Below the pieces are notes generated by a model that was not told where the DNA came from, searched no databases, and saw nothing but the letters and a program-made list of their open reading frames with translations. The position numbers and the translations under genes are program-made. From Pseudoalteromonas fuliginea (lineage in GTDB: Bacteria > Pseudomonadota > Gammaproteobacteria > Enterobacterales > Alteromonadaceae), in NCBI RefSeq assembly GCF_000690055.1, contig NZ_JJNZ01000010.1, positions 25,256 to 89,255 of the forward strand: a stretch of DNA of 64,000 nucleotides, written 5' to 3'. Below are positions 27,243-36,260 of the stretch, piece by piece. How positions within the stretch are numbered: position 1 is the stretch's first letter; each line of letters starts with the position of its first letter.

Positions 27243-28295
27243 ATGCTGGCGTTAGGAAATAGGTTATTAGCGCAACAACGGATACGGGTTTTATCTATTC
27301 CTGTTTTGTTTATTATTTGTATATTGGTATTTTTTATTGCTCTAAGTCAGGGAGGGGTCGTGATAACGCTGCGCGAGACGATGCTAATGCTAACCCAACC
27401 GGTAGATGATCAGCTTAAACACGCTATAATTTGGCAGATCCGCCTTCCTCGTATTCTACTTTCGATGGTTGTTGGAGCTGGTTTAGCAACCTGCGGTGCT
27501 GCAATGCAAGCTTTATTTAGAAATCCATTAGCAGATCCTGGCTTGATTGGCATTGCCAGTGGTGCAGCGTTAGGTGCAGTAGCAACTATTGTATTAGGAA
27601 CAAGCTTGTTTGCTAATTTTAGCGACAACTTAGGCTACTATGCGGTGCCTGTAGGGGCATTTTTGAGTTGTATAGCGGTATGCATGTTTATCTATCGGTT
27701 GGGCGCGCAAAATGGGCGTTTTACTATCGTTAGTCTACTACTGGCAGGGATTGCCGTAAATGCGATTGTAAACGCTATTATCGGTATCTTAACACTGGTA
27801 AGTAATGAGCAACAATTGCGTGATTTAACATTTTGGAGTATGGGCTCTTTGGCGGGGAATCACCTTGCGATGATAATGCCAACACTCGGTATTATTATTG
27901 GTTGTTGTATTGGTTTATTACGTTTATCTAAACCTCTTAACGTGTATTTATTAGGAGAGGCTCAAGCGAAGCATGTCGGCATTAATGTGACTAAATTGAA
28001 AAAGCAGGTTTTTATATATACGGCACTTTGCACTGCCGCAGCCGTCGCAATTACGGGCGTTATTGGTTTTGTTGGCTTAATAGTGCCGCATATTATGCGC
28101 TTAATATTAGGCCCAGATCACCGTTATTTATTACCAGCTTGTATGTTAGGGGGAGCATTAATGCTTAGCCTTGCTGATTTATTTGCCCGTACCATAATGC
28201 TACCAGCAGAAGTGCCCATTGGTCTAATAACCAGTGCTATTGGCGGTCCATTCTTTTTGATTATGCTGCTAAAAACTTACCAAGGAGCAAAGTGA
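27243..28295 (+). CDS. hmuU: FecCD-type ABC permease (HmuU-like)
   Basis: The 350-residue inner-membrane permease has many hydrophobic helices. Family blocks are LRLPR-like IRLPRILLSMVVGAGLA, QALFRNPLADPGLIGIASGA and the ATPase-contact loop GFVGLIVPHIMRL. It pairs as a homodimer with the ATPase encoded next. Gaps of 2 and 3 bp on each side define a hmuTUV-type operon. Confidence 0.92.
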   Translation: MLALGNRLLAQQRIRVLSIPVLFIICILVFFIALSQGGVVITLRETMLMLTQPVDDQLKHAIIWQIRLPRILLSMVVGAGLATCGAAMQALFRNPLADPGLIGIASGAALGAVATIVLGTSLFANFSDNLGYYAVPVGAFLSCIAVCMFIYRLGAQNGRFTIVSLLLAGIAVNAIVNAIIGILTLVSNEQQLRDLTFWSMGSLAGNHLAMIMPTLGIIIGCCIGLLRLSKPLNVYLLGEAQAKHVGINVTKLKKQVFIYTALCTAAAVAITGVIGFVGLIVPHIMRLILGPDHRYLLPACMLGGALMLSLADLFARTIMLPAEVPIGLITSAIGGPFFLIMLLKTYQGAK

Positions 28296-28298
28296 ACT

Positions 28299-29102
28299 AT
28301 GTTAATTGGCAATCAACTTAGCGTAAAAATTAAACATAAAACGTTGCTGGATAATATTGATTTTTATGTAAAACCACATGAAATTGTAGTTATCATTGGT
28401 CCCAATGGCGCAGGTAAATCATCATTAATGAAAGCATTATCAGGAGATTTGCCGTTAAGTGGCGGAACGATAAATATTAATCAACGAGAGTTAAATGAGT
28501 ATAGTTTGCTAGAGCTTGCTAAATTAAGGGCGGTATTAACCCAGAGCTACGAGTTAGATTTTCCTTTCACCGTTAATGAAGTTGTTGATATGGCGCATTT
28601 TAGTCATCAAGAACAGTGTACGCAGGCTACTTTGAAACAGTGCTCTAATGATGCAATGAAAGCCGTAGGAATTACTCACCTAGCACAGCAATGCTTTACT
28701 CAGCTTTCTGGTGGTGAAAAGCAACGTACTCAATTAGCGCGTGTATTGTGCCAATTACAGCCAAGTTTAACTCAGCAAAAAAATGCTTATTTATTAATTG
28801 ATGAGCCAACTGCTAGCTTAGATTTATATCATCAATATGAAGTTATGAACCAAGCCGTTACAACGGCAAAACAAGGCGCGGGAGTTGTTGCTGTTCTTCA
28901 TGATTTATCACTTGCTGCGAGCTTTGCAGATCGAATTTACATGCTTGATAAAGGAAAAGTTGTTGCTCATGGCTCGCCTGAAGAAGTACTAACACAGCGC
29001 CATTTAAGTAATGTTTATAATATTAATGCAAAGCTGCAAACAGATATTGAAGATGTACTTCCCCACATTATGGTGGCGGAAAAAACACTCACAAATATAT
29101 GA
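28299..29102 (+). CDS. hmuV: ABC transporter ATPase (HmuV-like)
   Basis: The 267-residue ATPase has Walker A GPNGAGKSS (near 37), signature LSGGEKQR, Walker B YLLIDEPTASLD and the His switch VLHDLSLAA. It is the energising subunit of the haem-type importer and ends the operon. No terminator was recognised. A repeat-A element follows 53 bp downstream. Confidence 0.92.
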   Translation: MLIGNQLSVKIKHKTLLDNIDFYVKPHEIVVIIGPNGAGKSSLMKALSGDLPLSGGTININQRELNEYSLLELAKLRAVLTQSYELDFPFTVNEVVDMAHFSHQEQCTQATLKQCSNDAMKAVGITHLAQQCFTQLSGGEKQRTQLARVLCQLQPSLTQQKNAYLLIDEPTASLDLYHQYEVMNQAVTTAKQGAGVVAVLHDLSLAASFADRIYMLDKGKVVAHGSPEEVLTQRHLSNVYNINAKLQTDIEDVLPHIMVAEKTLTNI

Positions 29103-29155
29103 TTTTAAGTTGTATCGATTACATATTATTGAGTGTTTTTATAAAGGGGTAACTA

Positions 29156-29340
29156 GGGCCTGTTTATCTTTCGAGGTTAAATTTGCAGCAGTATGTTTGG
29201 TATTTAGGCAAGGCTGAGCCTATGTAGTGTGGTCACTGCCCATAAATAGGCGATAATGCAGTATAAAGACCAAACATGCGCTTCCCTTTGAGGGACGATT
29301 AACTCTTTGTTGCCTTGTTATCGACACGATTTTCTTACCT
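29156..29340. mobile_element. Repeat-A element, copy near hmuV
   Basis: It begins GGGCCTGTTTATCTTTCGAGG, preceded by AACTA as at 6611-6615. It shares TTTAGGCAAGG, CCTATGTAGTGTGGT, CCCATAAATAGGCGATAA and ACCAAACATGCGC with the other copies. The right boundary is approximate because no matching inverted terminus was found. Confidence 0.65.
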
Positions 29341-29362
29341 AAAAATAGATCACTTAATTAAG

Positions 29363-29824
29363 CTAATTGGTATTACCGCAATGAGAGTGGACAAGTGTAG
29401 CTACATCTTGTAATTCAATATTTTCAGGTATCGCTATCTCTTTGGCTGATGCCTGTAGCCATGTTTTAGCATCATCAAGTGATTTAAATACGGCTCCAGG
29501 TATACCAAAGGCTTTTTGAACGCTCATATTCTGCAATTTTTGATATTGCTCCTCAGGAACAACGATAAGCATCGCTTGAACAAGTTGTTGCATTTTCTCT
29601 GCCGCACCATTTTTAAGCCATTCTTGTGTTGCAGGACCCGCCCCTTTAGGGTGTTGTAAGGATGCTTCATCTGTATAAACACGCACTACAATAAATGCTT
29701 CAGCTCTATCAAACCAACGATCCCATGATATTAAAGAGTCTAAGTGCATTGCTAGCGTGCACTCCCCCTTTGCTACTGTTACAGCTAATGGCCAGAGGCT
29801 GCTATCGTATTTAATTGTTGTCAT
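29363..29824 (-). CDS. Uncharacterised 153-residue protein downstream of the TonB receptor
   Basis: I do not recognise this protein. It has no signal peptide or membrane helix. Conserved-looking parts are SLISWDRWFDRAEAFIVVRV, HPKGAGPATQEWLK, a MLIVVPEE segment, FGIPGAVF and SLDDAKTWL. The alternating strand/helix pattern and the C-terminal 'slddAktWL' resemble small STAS/SpoIIAA-like proteins, but only weakly. It is transcribed after the receptor with a 78-bp gap and is probably co-regulated by iron. A role in siderophore or haem handling is inference from position. Confidence 0.75.
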   Translation of the reverse strand: MTTIKYDSSLWPLAVTVAKGECTLAMHLDSLISWDRWFDRAEAFIVVRVYTDEASLQHPKGAGPATQEWLKNGAAEKMQQLVQAMLIVVPEEQYQKLQNMSVQKAFGIPGAVFKSLDDAKTWLQASAKEIAIPENIELQDVATLVHSHCGNTN

Positions 29825-29902
29825 ACTTAATAACCTTTGTTATTGATTTTATAGATTTTCCACAGCAAATAATTTAGCTTTGCCGTGGAAAAATCTGATT
29901 GA

Positions 29903-31969
29903 TTAGAATGTATACTGTATGCCCGCACTAATCGTTCTTGGTTGGGTCAATACTGCTGTATCAAAGTTAGTATCAGGTTCATTGCTATCAGCAGGTGCTG
30001 TACCTGGATACAATGCAACAGGAGCATCTTCATCAAAAATATTACGTACTGAAAGATACACTTTAGCTTGCTCAGAGATAACGTAGTTCAAACTTGTATC
30101 AAAGGTCGCAAAAGCGTCTGTTTTACCGCCTTCATCGTTTGAAATACTGGTATACCAGCCATCAGTGTACTGGCCACTAACGTTAACAACCCAATTATTT
30201 GATTGCCATGTGGTCCCTAATTTCATAGAAGCAGAAGGAACCGTAAGTAATGAGTTCCCTTCTAGGCCTGAGTTTGGATAATCAGTGATCTCTGAATCTA
30301 ACAGTGCAAAACCACCATAAAGATTGAACTGATCATTAATCTGCCAATCGGCATTAAATTCAAAACCAATAGTAGTTACTTCGTCTGCATTTCTAACTAC
30401 ATAAGCTTCATCACGTGAGTTTTCAGGTGTTAAATCAAAAGGTAGTTGCATGTCTGTATATTGCGAATAAAACAGGTTTTGAGATGTGCTTATACTGTTA
30501 TTAGCCCATTGCTGACGACCATAGATTTCTAAAGAGTTTACGTACTCTTCATCATATTCATAGTTAACAATTGGTGCGCCAAAGGAAATGCCGCCGCCGC
30601 CTGCATTATACCCGCGAGATAATTGTAAACCGACAATATGCGTATCACTTACTTGGTAGCTGAGCCCAAGCTTAGGTAATAAGGCACTGTAGTCGTTATC
30701 GGATTCTATTTTTGCAATCGCTCTATCAGGATCACCGCCTTCACGTTTGCGGTTTTCTTTTTCGTAGCGTAAACCTGCCGTTAGCTCAAATTTGTCACTA
30801 AATGGGAGGGCACCCTCAGAGTAGATTGCAAAATTATCTGAATCATCAGTAAAGCTTTGTTTTACAATGAATTGGATCCAATCATCTTGTTTTGAAGTGT
30901 AGTAGCGACTACCAATAACCCATTGTTCGCCGTTATCACCTTGATAGCGTAAACGAGGTTCTATCACAAACTCTTTGTTATCAATATTCGCTTTAGAACC
31001 ATCTGGCGTAGATTTACGTTCAAAATTAAAGTCTGTTGCTGAAGCCGTTACTTCTAACTGTAGTTGTTGAGTTAATGATGCGCTGTATTCAATGCCTAAG
31101 CTTTTAGTATGCGTAACATGAACGGGTTGTTGCGGAAAGTTAGAACGACGCTGATCAAATGGATAATCAATGATTTCACTATTTGGACCACTGTATTTGT
31201 TATCGGTTAGTGTGACAACCACGCGTGTACCGTATTTGTCATCGCCCTCATAAAGTAATTTCCCTCTAATTGCACGGCCTTCCATGTCAGCAGGGTCTTT
31301 AACACCAGGGTAAGATTCATAATCAACAGATGAACTACGTTCAAATTGATCTGCTGCAATTCGTAAGGAAAACTGCTCCGAAAGAGGTTGATTATAAATA
31401 GCTGAAAGTCGTTTTTGGTCTAAATTCCCGCCTTCAGCACGAATTGTGAACTCTTGTTCAAACGTCGGATCTTGTGTTTCTACGCGTATTGTACCTGCTA
31501 TTGCATTACGCCCAGCTAAAGTACTTTGTGGCCCTCTGAGAACTTCAATTTGTTCTAGATCCCAAATACCTAAATCGCCAAAAACTATTTCGTTATAAGT
31601 CGCTGAACGACCATCAATTTGCCAGTTTAAGCGTGCTCTGCTGCCTGCAAAAAATGCATTCGCGTTTTCTGCGGCTCCAGTACCATCAATACCCCTTACT
31701 GTTGGAGCTTTACCAGTACCAGTGACCATTGTGATGTTTGGAATTTCGCTTAATACGTCTCTTACTGTTCTTAACTCGGGGCGGCTTTCAAGTTCTTTAC
31801 TATCGAAAACAACAACGCTATTACCACTTTGTAGTAGACTTCTTGATAATAACTCTCCAGTAACTTCAATAACGGTCATTTGATCCACTGCGTCATTGTT
31901 ATCAGAATTAGCTAAAGCTGTAGTAGATGTAAGTGCTGCGAGGGGGATTAAAACATCCTTAAATTTCAC
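29903..31969 (-). CDS. TonB-dependent outer-membrane receptor (siderophore type)
   Basis: This 688-residue protein starts at GTG 31969, preceded by AAGGAATACCT. A longer frame from 32041 would cross the operator region. The signal peptide is MKFKDVLIPLAALTSTTALA. The TonB-box region is MTVIEVTG. The plug domain runs about residues 45-160 (RTVRDVLSEIPNI, EQIEVLRGPQSTLAGRNAIAGTI). A 22-stranded barrel ends in the terminal aromatic of AGIQYTF. It probably imports the ferric form of the siderophore made by the neighbouring genes, although a haem substrate cannot be excluded. A good Fur box lies 26 bp upstream. Confidence 0.93.
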   Translation of the reverse strand: MKFKDVLIPLAALTSTTALANSDNNDAVDQMTVIEVTGELLSRSLLQSGNSVVVFDSKELESRPELRTVRDVLSEIPNITMVTGTGKAPTVRGIDGTGAAENANAFFAGSRARLNWQIDGRSATYNEIVFGDLGIWDLEQIEVLRGPQSTLAGRNAIAGTIRVETQDPTFEQEFTIRAEGGNLDQKRLSAIYNQPLSEQFSLRIAADQFERSSSVDYESYPGVKDPADMEGRAIRGKLLYEGDDKYGTRVVVTLTDNKYSGPNSEIIDYPFDQRRSNFPQQPVHVTHTKSLGIEYSASLTQQLQLEVTASATDFNFERKSTPDGSKANIDNKEFVIEPRLRYQGDNGEQWVIGSRYYTSKQDDWIQFIVKQSFTDDSDNFAIYSEGALPFSDKFELTAGLRYEKENRKREGGDPDRAIAKIESDNDYSALLPKLGLSYQVSDTHIVGLQLSRGYNAGGGGISFGAPIVNYEYDEEYVNSLEIYGRQQWANNSISTSQNLFYSQYTDMQLPFDLTPENSRDEAYVVRNADEVTTIGFEFNADWQINDQFNLYGGFALLDSEITDYPNSGLEGNSLLTVPSASMKLGTTWQSNNWVVNVSGQYTDGWYTSISNDEGGKTDAFATFDTSLNYVISEQAKVYLSVRNIFDEDAPVALYPGTAPADSNEPDTNFDTAVLTQPRTISAGIQYTF

Positions 31970-31994
31970 AGGTATTCCTTTTTGTAAATGTAAA

Positions 31995-32009
31995 TGATAA
32001 TTGTTTTCA
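31995..32009 (-). promoter_or_regulatory. Fur box of the TonB receptor gene
   Basis: TGATAATTGTTTTCA matches the 7-1-7 consensus TGATAATnATTATCA at 12 of 14 positions. It sits just upstream of the receptor start. A second inverted repeat, TTGTATTAAAATACAA (32023-32038), lies next to it and may be a further operator or promoter element. Confidence 0.72.
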
Positions 32010-32107
32010 ATACTACATTTGGTTGTATTAAAATACAACACTAAAGTTAATTAATGTTGTATTTTTAACTTAATTGTTAATCAGTAAAGAGGTGGTTTGG
32101 CTGTTAT

Positions 32108-32316
32108 TTCAATCTAGGGGCGATTTAATCGCGGCGTGAGGTTTGTAACCTAGTGGGCTTGGTAAGGGCTCCTGCGTTACCCTACTGGTAGCGCATGTTT
32201 GGCATTTATTCAACGTTATCGCCTATTTATGGGAAATAACCACACTACATAGGCTCTGCCTTGCCTAAATACCAAGCATACAGCTGAAATTTAACCTCGA
32301 AAGATAAACAGGTCCC
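32108..32316. mobile_element. Repeat-A element, left end missing
   Basis: It aligns with the 6616 copy from TTCAATCTAGG to the right terminus, which here is AACCTCGAAAGATAAACAGG followed by TCCC. The left terminal repeat is absent. It abuts a truncated repeat-C copy, so the gap between receptor and PPTase genes is almost wholly repeat sequence. Confidence 0.7.
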
Positions 32317-32317
32317 A

Positions 32318-32415
32318 GACAAATTTTTTATCTAGTTGTTTCAAATAAAAATTTTAACGACGTATAGTGCAATTTAATTCGTTAAATTGCTCAAAGATTT
32401 ATGCAGGTTGGTATA
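32318..32415. repeat. Repeat-C fragment next to the PPTase stop codon
   Basis: About 98 bp match the right part of the repeat-C copy at 42581: AAATAAAAATTTTAACGACG, GTGCAATTTAATTCGTTAAA, CAAAGATTTATG and the terminus CAGGTTGGTATA. The left part is missing. The PPTase stop codon lies directly at its end. Confidence 0.7.
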
Positions 32416-32416
32416 A

Positions 32417-33103
32417 CTAGGAATTTTTGAATTCGCACTCTGTGAGCACTATATTTTTGTCACATTGGTAAAATACGGTTAAGTAAGTGTCTTTAGGCAC
32501 TTGCGGTGAAAGTGCTTGGGTTATTTTAAATTGCAGTTGTTGTTCATTAAAGGCAATGAGCGTAGCCGCTTCAAAGCCAAAAAATTGTTTCACACTTGCG
32601 TACAAAGCTTTAAAAATACTTTCTTTTGCTGAGAAGATAATGGTTAACGGGTGTGATACCTGCTCTGCGAACAATCTAAACTGAGGATAGTCATTAGGGT
32701 GTAAAATTTGTTCTTGTAGCTCTCGCTCTTGTTTTGCGCTCATTAGCTGTTCGATATCAATACCAATGCCAGCGATATCTGTGCGCTGAGAGGCCATTGC
32801 CATTGCAATCCCTTGAGTGTGGGTAATACTACCGATAACTTTATCAGGCCATATCGGCGCGCGATCATTGCCAGAAAGAATATCAAAAGAGAAAATACCG
32901 AGTGCGTTTAGTACTTTTTTCGCACAAAATCGGCCAGCCAAATACTCGGCCTTTCGTTTTGTGACTGCTTTTTGAAGTTGCAGCGGTGAAAAAATCTGAT
33001 AACTCGAAAAGTCACTATCAATAAAGTGGTTACTATCAAATTTACAACAAAAAGTGCTGTGGCTAAGGTAGGGTGTAAACTGAGTATAAGGGGAAAGTTC
33101 CAT
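32417..33103 (-). CDS. 4'-phosphopantetheinyl transferase (EntD-like)
   Basis: The 228-residue Sfp/EntD-family enzyme transfers phosphopantetheine from CoA to carrier-domain serines. Motifs are AEYLAGRFCAKKVL, GSITHTQGIAMA, GIGIDIEQL (Mg-binding Asp and Glu) and FSAKESIFKALY. It is the likely activator of Ser47 and Ser609 of the ArCP-Cy-PCP protein and Ser1091 of the large NRPS. It stands alone on the minus strand and is bounded on both sides by repeat elements. Confidence 0.93.
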   Translation of the reverse strand: MELSPYTQFTPYLSHSTFCCKFDSNHFIDSDFSSYQIFSPLQLQKAVTKRKAEYLAGRFCAKKVLNALGIFSFDILSGNDRAPIWPDKVIGSITHTQGIAMAMASQRTDIAGIGIDIEQLMSAKQERELQEQILHPNDYPQFRLFAEQVSHPLTIIFSAKESIFKALYASVKQFFGFEAATLIAFNEQQLQFKITQALSPQVPKDTYLTVFYQCDKNIVLTECEFKNS

Positions 33104-33235
33104 ATGCTATTTGCATTTTTCCTAAAATTAAGAGTAGCGCTTCAATGGTACGTTAAAAATATAATAAATAAAGTAAAGTTTATGACCTTTGTTGAGCTTA
33201 AGCTCATTGCGTAATGTACAATATGCATGATTAAT

Positions 33236-33386
33236 TAACCTGAACTCTGGATAATAAATCTATATCGAGTAGCTATTGACGCGTAAATTCGCCTTGTTTT
33301 CACTGAGAATCTCTGGCTAGAGAAAATAAAGTTAAATATCACCATGATTCAATACGTAGTAAATCTCTTAACCAGAGTTCAGGTTA
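33236..33386. mobile_element. Repeat-B element, copy 2 (151 bp)
   Basis: Perfect 15-bp terminal inverted repeats, TAACCTGAACTCTGG and CCAGAGTTCAGGTTA, enclose a short interior that matches the reverse complement of copy 1 at 25686. It ends 17 bp before the pxpA stop. It has no coding capacity. Confidence 0.82.
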
Positions 33387-33402
33387 CTTAGTTTTTGAGT
33401 GT

Positions 33403-34134
33403 TTAACGAGTTTGGCACAGAGCTTTGATCTCCTGAATAAGGGCAATGCTTGCTTCGTTATCGCTATGCACACATAAACTATCAGCATGTAAAGGTAATA
33501 CCTTTCCCGATTGAGTTGTTACACAGCCTGTAGTTAACAGTTGTTTTACTTGCGCAATCAGTGCCGATTTATTATGCACGCTACCAGGAATATTTCGCGA
33601 CACTAACAGTCCTGCATCGGTATATTGACGGTCCGCGAAGGCTTCTAAAATTAATGTTAATTGGTATGTTTTGGCAAGTTGCTGATGGCTATGTGCTTTA
33701 GCCGTTGCAAGTAGCATGAGCTTTAATGGGGTTGGGTAGATGGCAATGGCATGCATGACAGTGTTTAATATTGTTTCATCAGCCATCATGTCGTTATAAA
33801 GCGCACCATGTGGCTTTACGTAGCTAAGTGTTAATCCCTGCACTTTTGCCATACCTTCAACCGCTGCAATTTGATAATGTAGGCAGTTTATTAGCTCGCT
33901 TGCACTAAGATTCATTGAGCGCCTACCAAAACCTTGCAGATCTGGGTAGCTCGGGTGAGCGCCAATTTGTACGTTATATTGTTTTGCAAGAGTGAGCGTG
34001 CTTGCCATTACATCGGCATCGCCGGCATGAAAACCACAGGCAATGTTAGCCATATCAATATGTGGCATTACGCTGCTATCAAGGCCCATTTTCCATGCGC
34101 CAAAGCTTTCGCCTAAATCACAGTTAAGTTTCAT
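33403..34134 (-). CDS. pxpA: LamB/YcsF family protein, 5-oxoprolinase subunit A
   Basis: The 243-residue protein of the PxpA family works with PxpB and PxpC to hydrolyse 5-oxoproline to glutamate with ATP. Family motifs are LNCDLGESFGAWKMG, ANIACGFHAGD, IGAHPSYPD, GFGRR and YVKPHGALYNDM. It starts 1 bp after the stop of the GH3 gene, so the two are co-transcribed. pxpB and pxpC are not adjacent, which is unusual. Confidence 0.93.
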   Translation of the reverse strand: MKLNCDLGESFGAWKMGLDSSVMPHIDMANIACGFHAGDADVMASTLTLAKQYNVQIGAHPSYPDLQGFGRRSMNLSASELINCLHYQIAAVEGMAKVQGLTLSYVKPHGALYNDMMADETILNTVMHAIAIYPTPLKLMLLATAKAHSHQQLAKTYQLTLILEAFADRQYTDAGLLVSRNIPGSVHNKSALIAQVKQLLTTGCVTTQSGKVLPLHADSLCVHSDNEASIALIQEIKALCQTR

Positions 34135-34135
34135 A

Positions 34136-35998
34136 TTAGTGCGCCTTTTGCTGCTTTATAGTGACAGGTAATACACCATTGGCGGGTGACTGCCCAAGTA
34201 GTACTTTTGCAAGCGCGGTAAAAGCAGGGCCAGATACAACATCGTTTTTATCGACATCAATATTATATGCGTAGGATGCAAGTACAGCTTGTGCGTAGTT
34301 GCCAAATTCAGCAATATCGTAAGGGGCTCTTAAGCTTATAAATACGGTATTTTTATTATTGGCTTTAGCAAAACTGAGTAATGATTTAAGTGCTTTTGGC
34401 TGCTGTGCATTATTGAGTGCAAAATTAGCGTCGTCTTTTAAATCATCCATGCCGCCAATTTCTACCGCACTTTGGTTTGGTGTCGCATTACCTGCAATTA
34501 TTATATCGGCAGTGGTTATATCGATATGTGCTTGCTGCGGGTTAAAACCTTGCAGGCTGCTACAAGTATAGTTAAGCACTTGAGTGCTTATAGCTTCAAT
34601 GGCTTGTTGCATTGCCATACACTTACGTGTGTCAGGCATAATAATATGAATATGCTGATCTGTTTTAAGGCTAAGCGGTAAAGTGTCTTTATTATTTTTA
34701 ACTAGCGTTATAGCCTCCACAGCTAGTTGCGCTTCTATTTCACGATGTGCTGCACTGCCAATTGTTTGTTTTGCATTTATAAGTGCGCTGATAGGGTCCA
34801 AATGAGTGTTTAATCTAAACTTATTTTTAAGTGATATTATACGTTGCGCTGATTTAGCTATTTCTTGCTCATCAAGTTGCCCTGATTTAACCGCTGCGGC
34901 AAGTGATTTTATAAGTTCATCCAACGTTATTAAATCGTCTGGCGTTCTAATTTCAATTGGCATTAGTGCAATATCAACACCAGCTAAAAATGTATTAATT
35001 ACCGCTTGAGTGGGTGTAAAGAAATGGCTAATACCAGCCATGTCAAGCGCATCAGTTATTACAACACCTTGGTAATTTAGTTCTCCTCGTAAAATGTCGG
35101 TTACTATTTTACGAGACATCGTTGCAGGTTTTATCATGGTTTTTCCATCAACGCTTACAAACGTTGTACTATCTAGCGCAGGATACTGAATATGCGCCGT
35201 CATGATCATACCGGGATTTTGCTTTGCAATAATGTATTTAAATGGTGCTAAATCTTGAGCGTAAATAACCTCTTTTTCATGACTTACCATAGGTAAACCA
35301 GTGTGACTATCGACGCTGGTATCGCCGTGCCCAGGATAGTGCTTTAACGACGTAATAACCCCATTGCTTTCAAATCCTGCAACTTGTTCAGCACCAAGCT
35401 TGGCAACTAAAACAGGGTCTTCTCCAAAAGAGCGTACGTTTATTACCGGATTATCTGGGTTCATATTTACATCGATAGTAGGCGCGTAGTTTACATTAAT
35501 ACCCAAAGAACTTAGCTCTTTAGCAATAACCGTTGCCGTTTTTGTAGCGAAGCTTGTTCCGTGCTTTTTATATGTTGCACCAATCGACATGTTGCCAGTA
35601 AATGAAGTAGCTAGATCACGCGGTAACCTAGCTACTCGTCCACCTTCTTGATCTATGGATATAAATAACGGTAGTTTACTACTCGATTTACTTGCTGCAT
35701 TTTGCAGTTGAGCATTCAGTGTAATAGTTTGCTCTATTGATTGGATATTTTCAGAAAACAAGATAACCCCCCCAATGTTATGCTTTGCAATTATGTGTGC
35801 AAGCTTATCTGGTAATTGAGTTAATGGTGTTCTGCATTGTTTATTCGTACCTTGTTCGCAAAAATAGCGAAAATCAAGCATGAGCTTTTGACCAAGCTGT
35901 TGTTCAAGAGAAAGTACAGGTTGTGCGAACGAGGATTGTATTGGCATGAAGCACCCAGATAAAAAAACGATAGACGACACAATATACTTATTTAGCAA
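34136..35998 (-). CDS. Glycoside hydrolase family 3, NagZ-like beta-N-acetylglucosaminidase, lipoprotein
   Basis: The 620-residue protein starts at TTG 35998, 6 nt after GGAG. A TTG 12 nt upstream overlaps that ribosome site. The signal ends in a lipobox (FLSGC), so it is probably lipid-anchored. The NagZ signature KHYPGHGDTSVDSH and the nucleophile Asp in ITDALDMAG are intact. A C-terminal GH3 alpha/beta sandwich domain follows after residue 400, unlike short cytosolic NagZ. Likely substrates are chito-oligosaccharides or peptidoglycan fragments outside the cytoplasm. The gene is translationally close to pxpA. Confidence 0.9.
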   Translation of the reverse strand: MLNKYIVSSIVFLSGCFMPIQSSFAQPVLSLEQQLGQKLMLDFRYFCEQGTNKQCRTPLTQLPDKLAHIIAKHNIGGVILFSENIQSIEQTITLNAQLQNAASKSSSKLPLFISIDQEGGRVARLPRDLATSFTGNMSIGATYKKHGTSFATKTATVIAKELSSLGINVNYAPTIDVNMNPDNPVINVRSFGEDPVLVAKLGAEQVAGFESNGVITSLKHYPGHGDTSVDSHTGLPMVSHEKEVIYAQDLAPFKYIIAKQNPGMIMTAHIQYPALDSTTFVSVDGKTMIKPATMSRKIVTDILRGELNYQGVVITDALDMAGISHFFTPTQAVINTFLAGVDIALMPIEIRTPDDLITLDELIKSLAAAVKSGQLDEQEIAKSAQRIISLKNKFRLNTHLDPISALINAKQTIGSAAHREIEAQLAVEAITLVKNNKDTLPLSLKTDQHIHIIMPDTRKCMAMQQAIEAISTQVLNYTCSSLQGFNPQQAHIDITTADIIIAGNATPNQSAVEIGGMDDLKDDANFALNNAQQPKALKSLLSFAKANNKNTVFISLRAPYDIAEFGNYAQAVLASYAYNIDVDKNDVVSGPAFTALAKVLLGQSPANGVLPVTIKQQKAH

Positions 35999-36260
35999 AA
36001 CACACTCCAAAGCTAAATAAAATAGATAAGTGTGTGCAGCTTATCTACTTTTTAGTGCAACTGCAAAACATGGTTTTTCTTTACTAAAGCCATTAACGTA
36101 TTGTAACGAATAGATAAAATTTATATCGTTAAATTTAATGAAAATCAGTACTTACATATATTTTTTCTGTCTTTGTAAACATTAGATTATAAGTTTTCAA
36201 GAGGGTATAATTGTAGGCTTTATATACAATAATAAGTGCAAGCTTTAACTGCCTTGTACT

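Noticed and set aside
29011..29217. 68-codon frame across the hmuV end and repeat A
   Set aside because: It is a shadow frame that runs into non-coding repeat sequence.
31970..32041. 24-residue extension of the TonB receptor
   Set aside because: It would read through the Fur box, and the GTG at 31969 has a good ribosome site and starts a normal signal peptide.
25686..33386. Composite transposon formed by the two repeat-B copies
   Set aside because: The elements are short, non-coding and diverged, and no outer target duplication or transposase gene is visible; bracketing is reported only as an observation.
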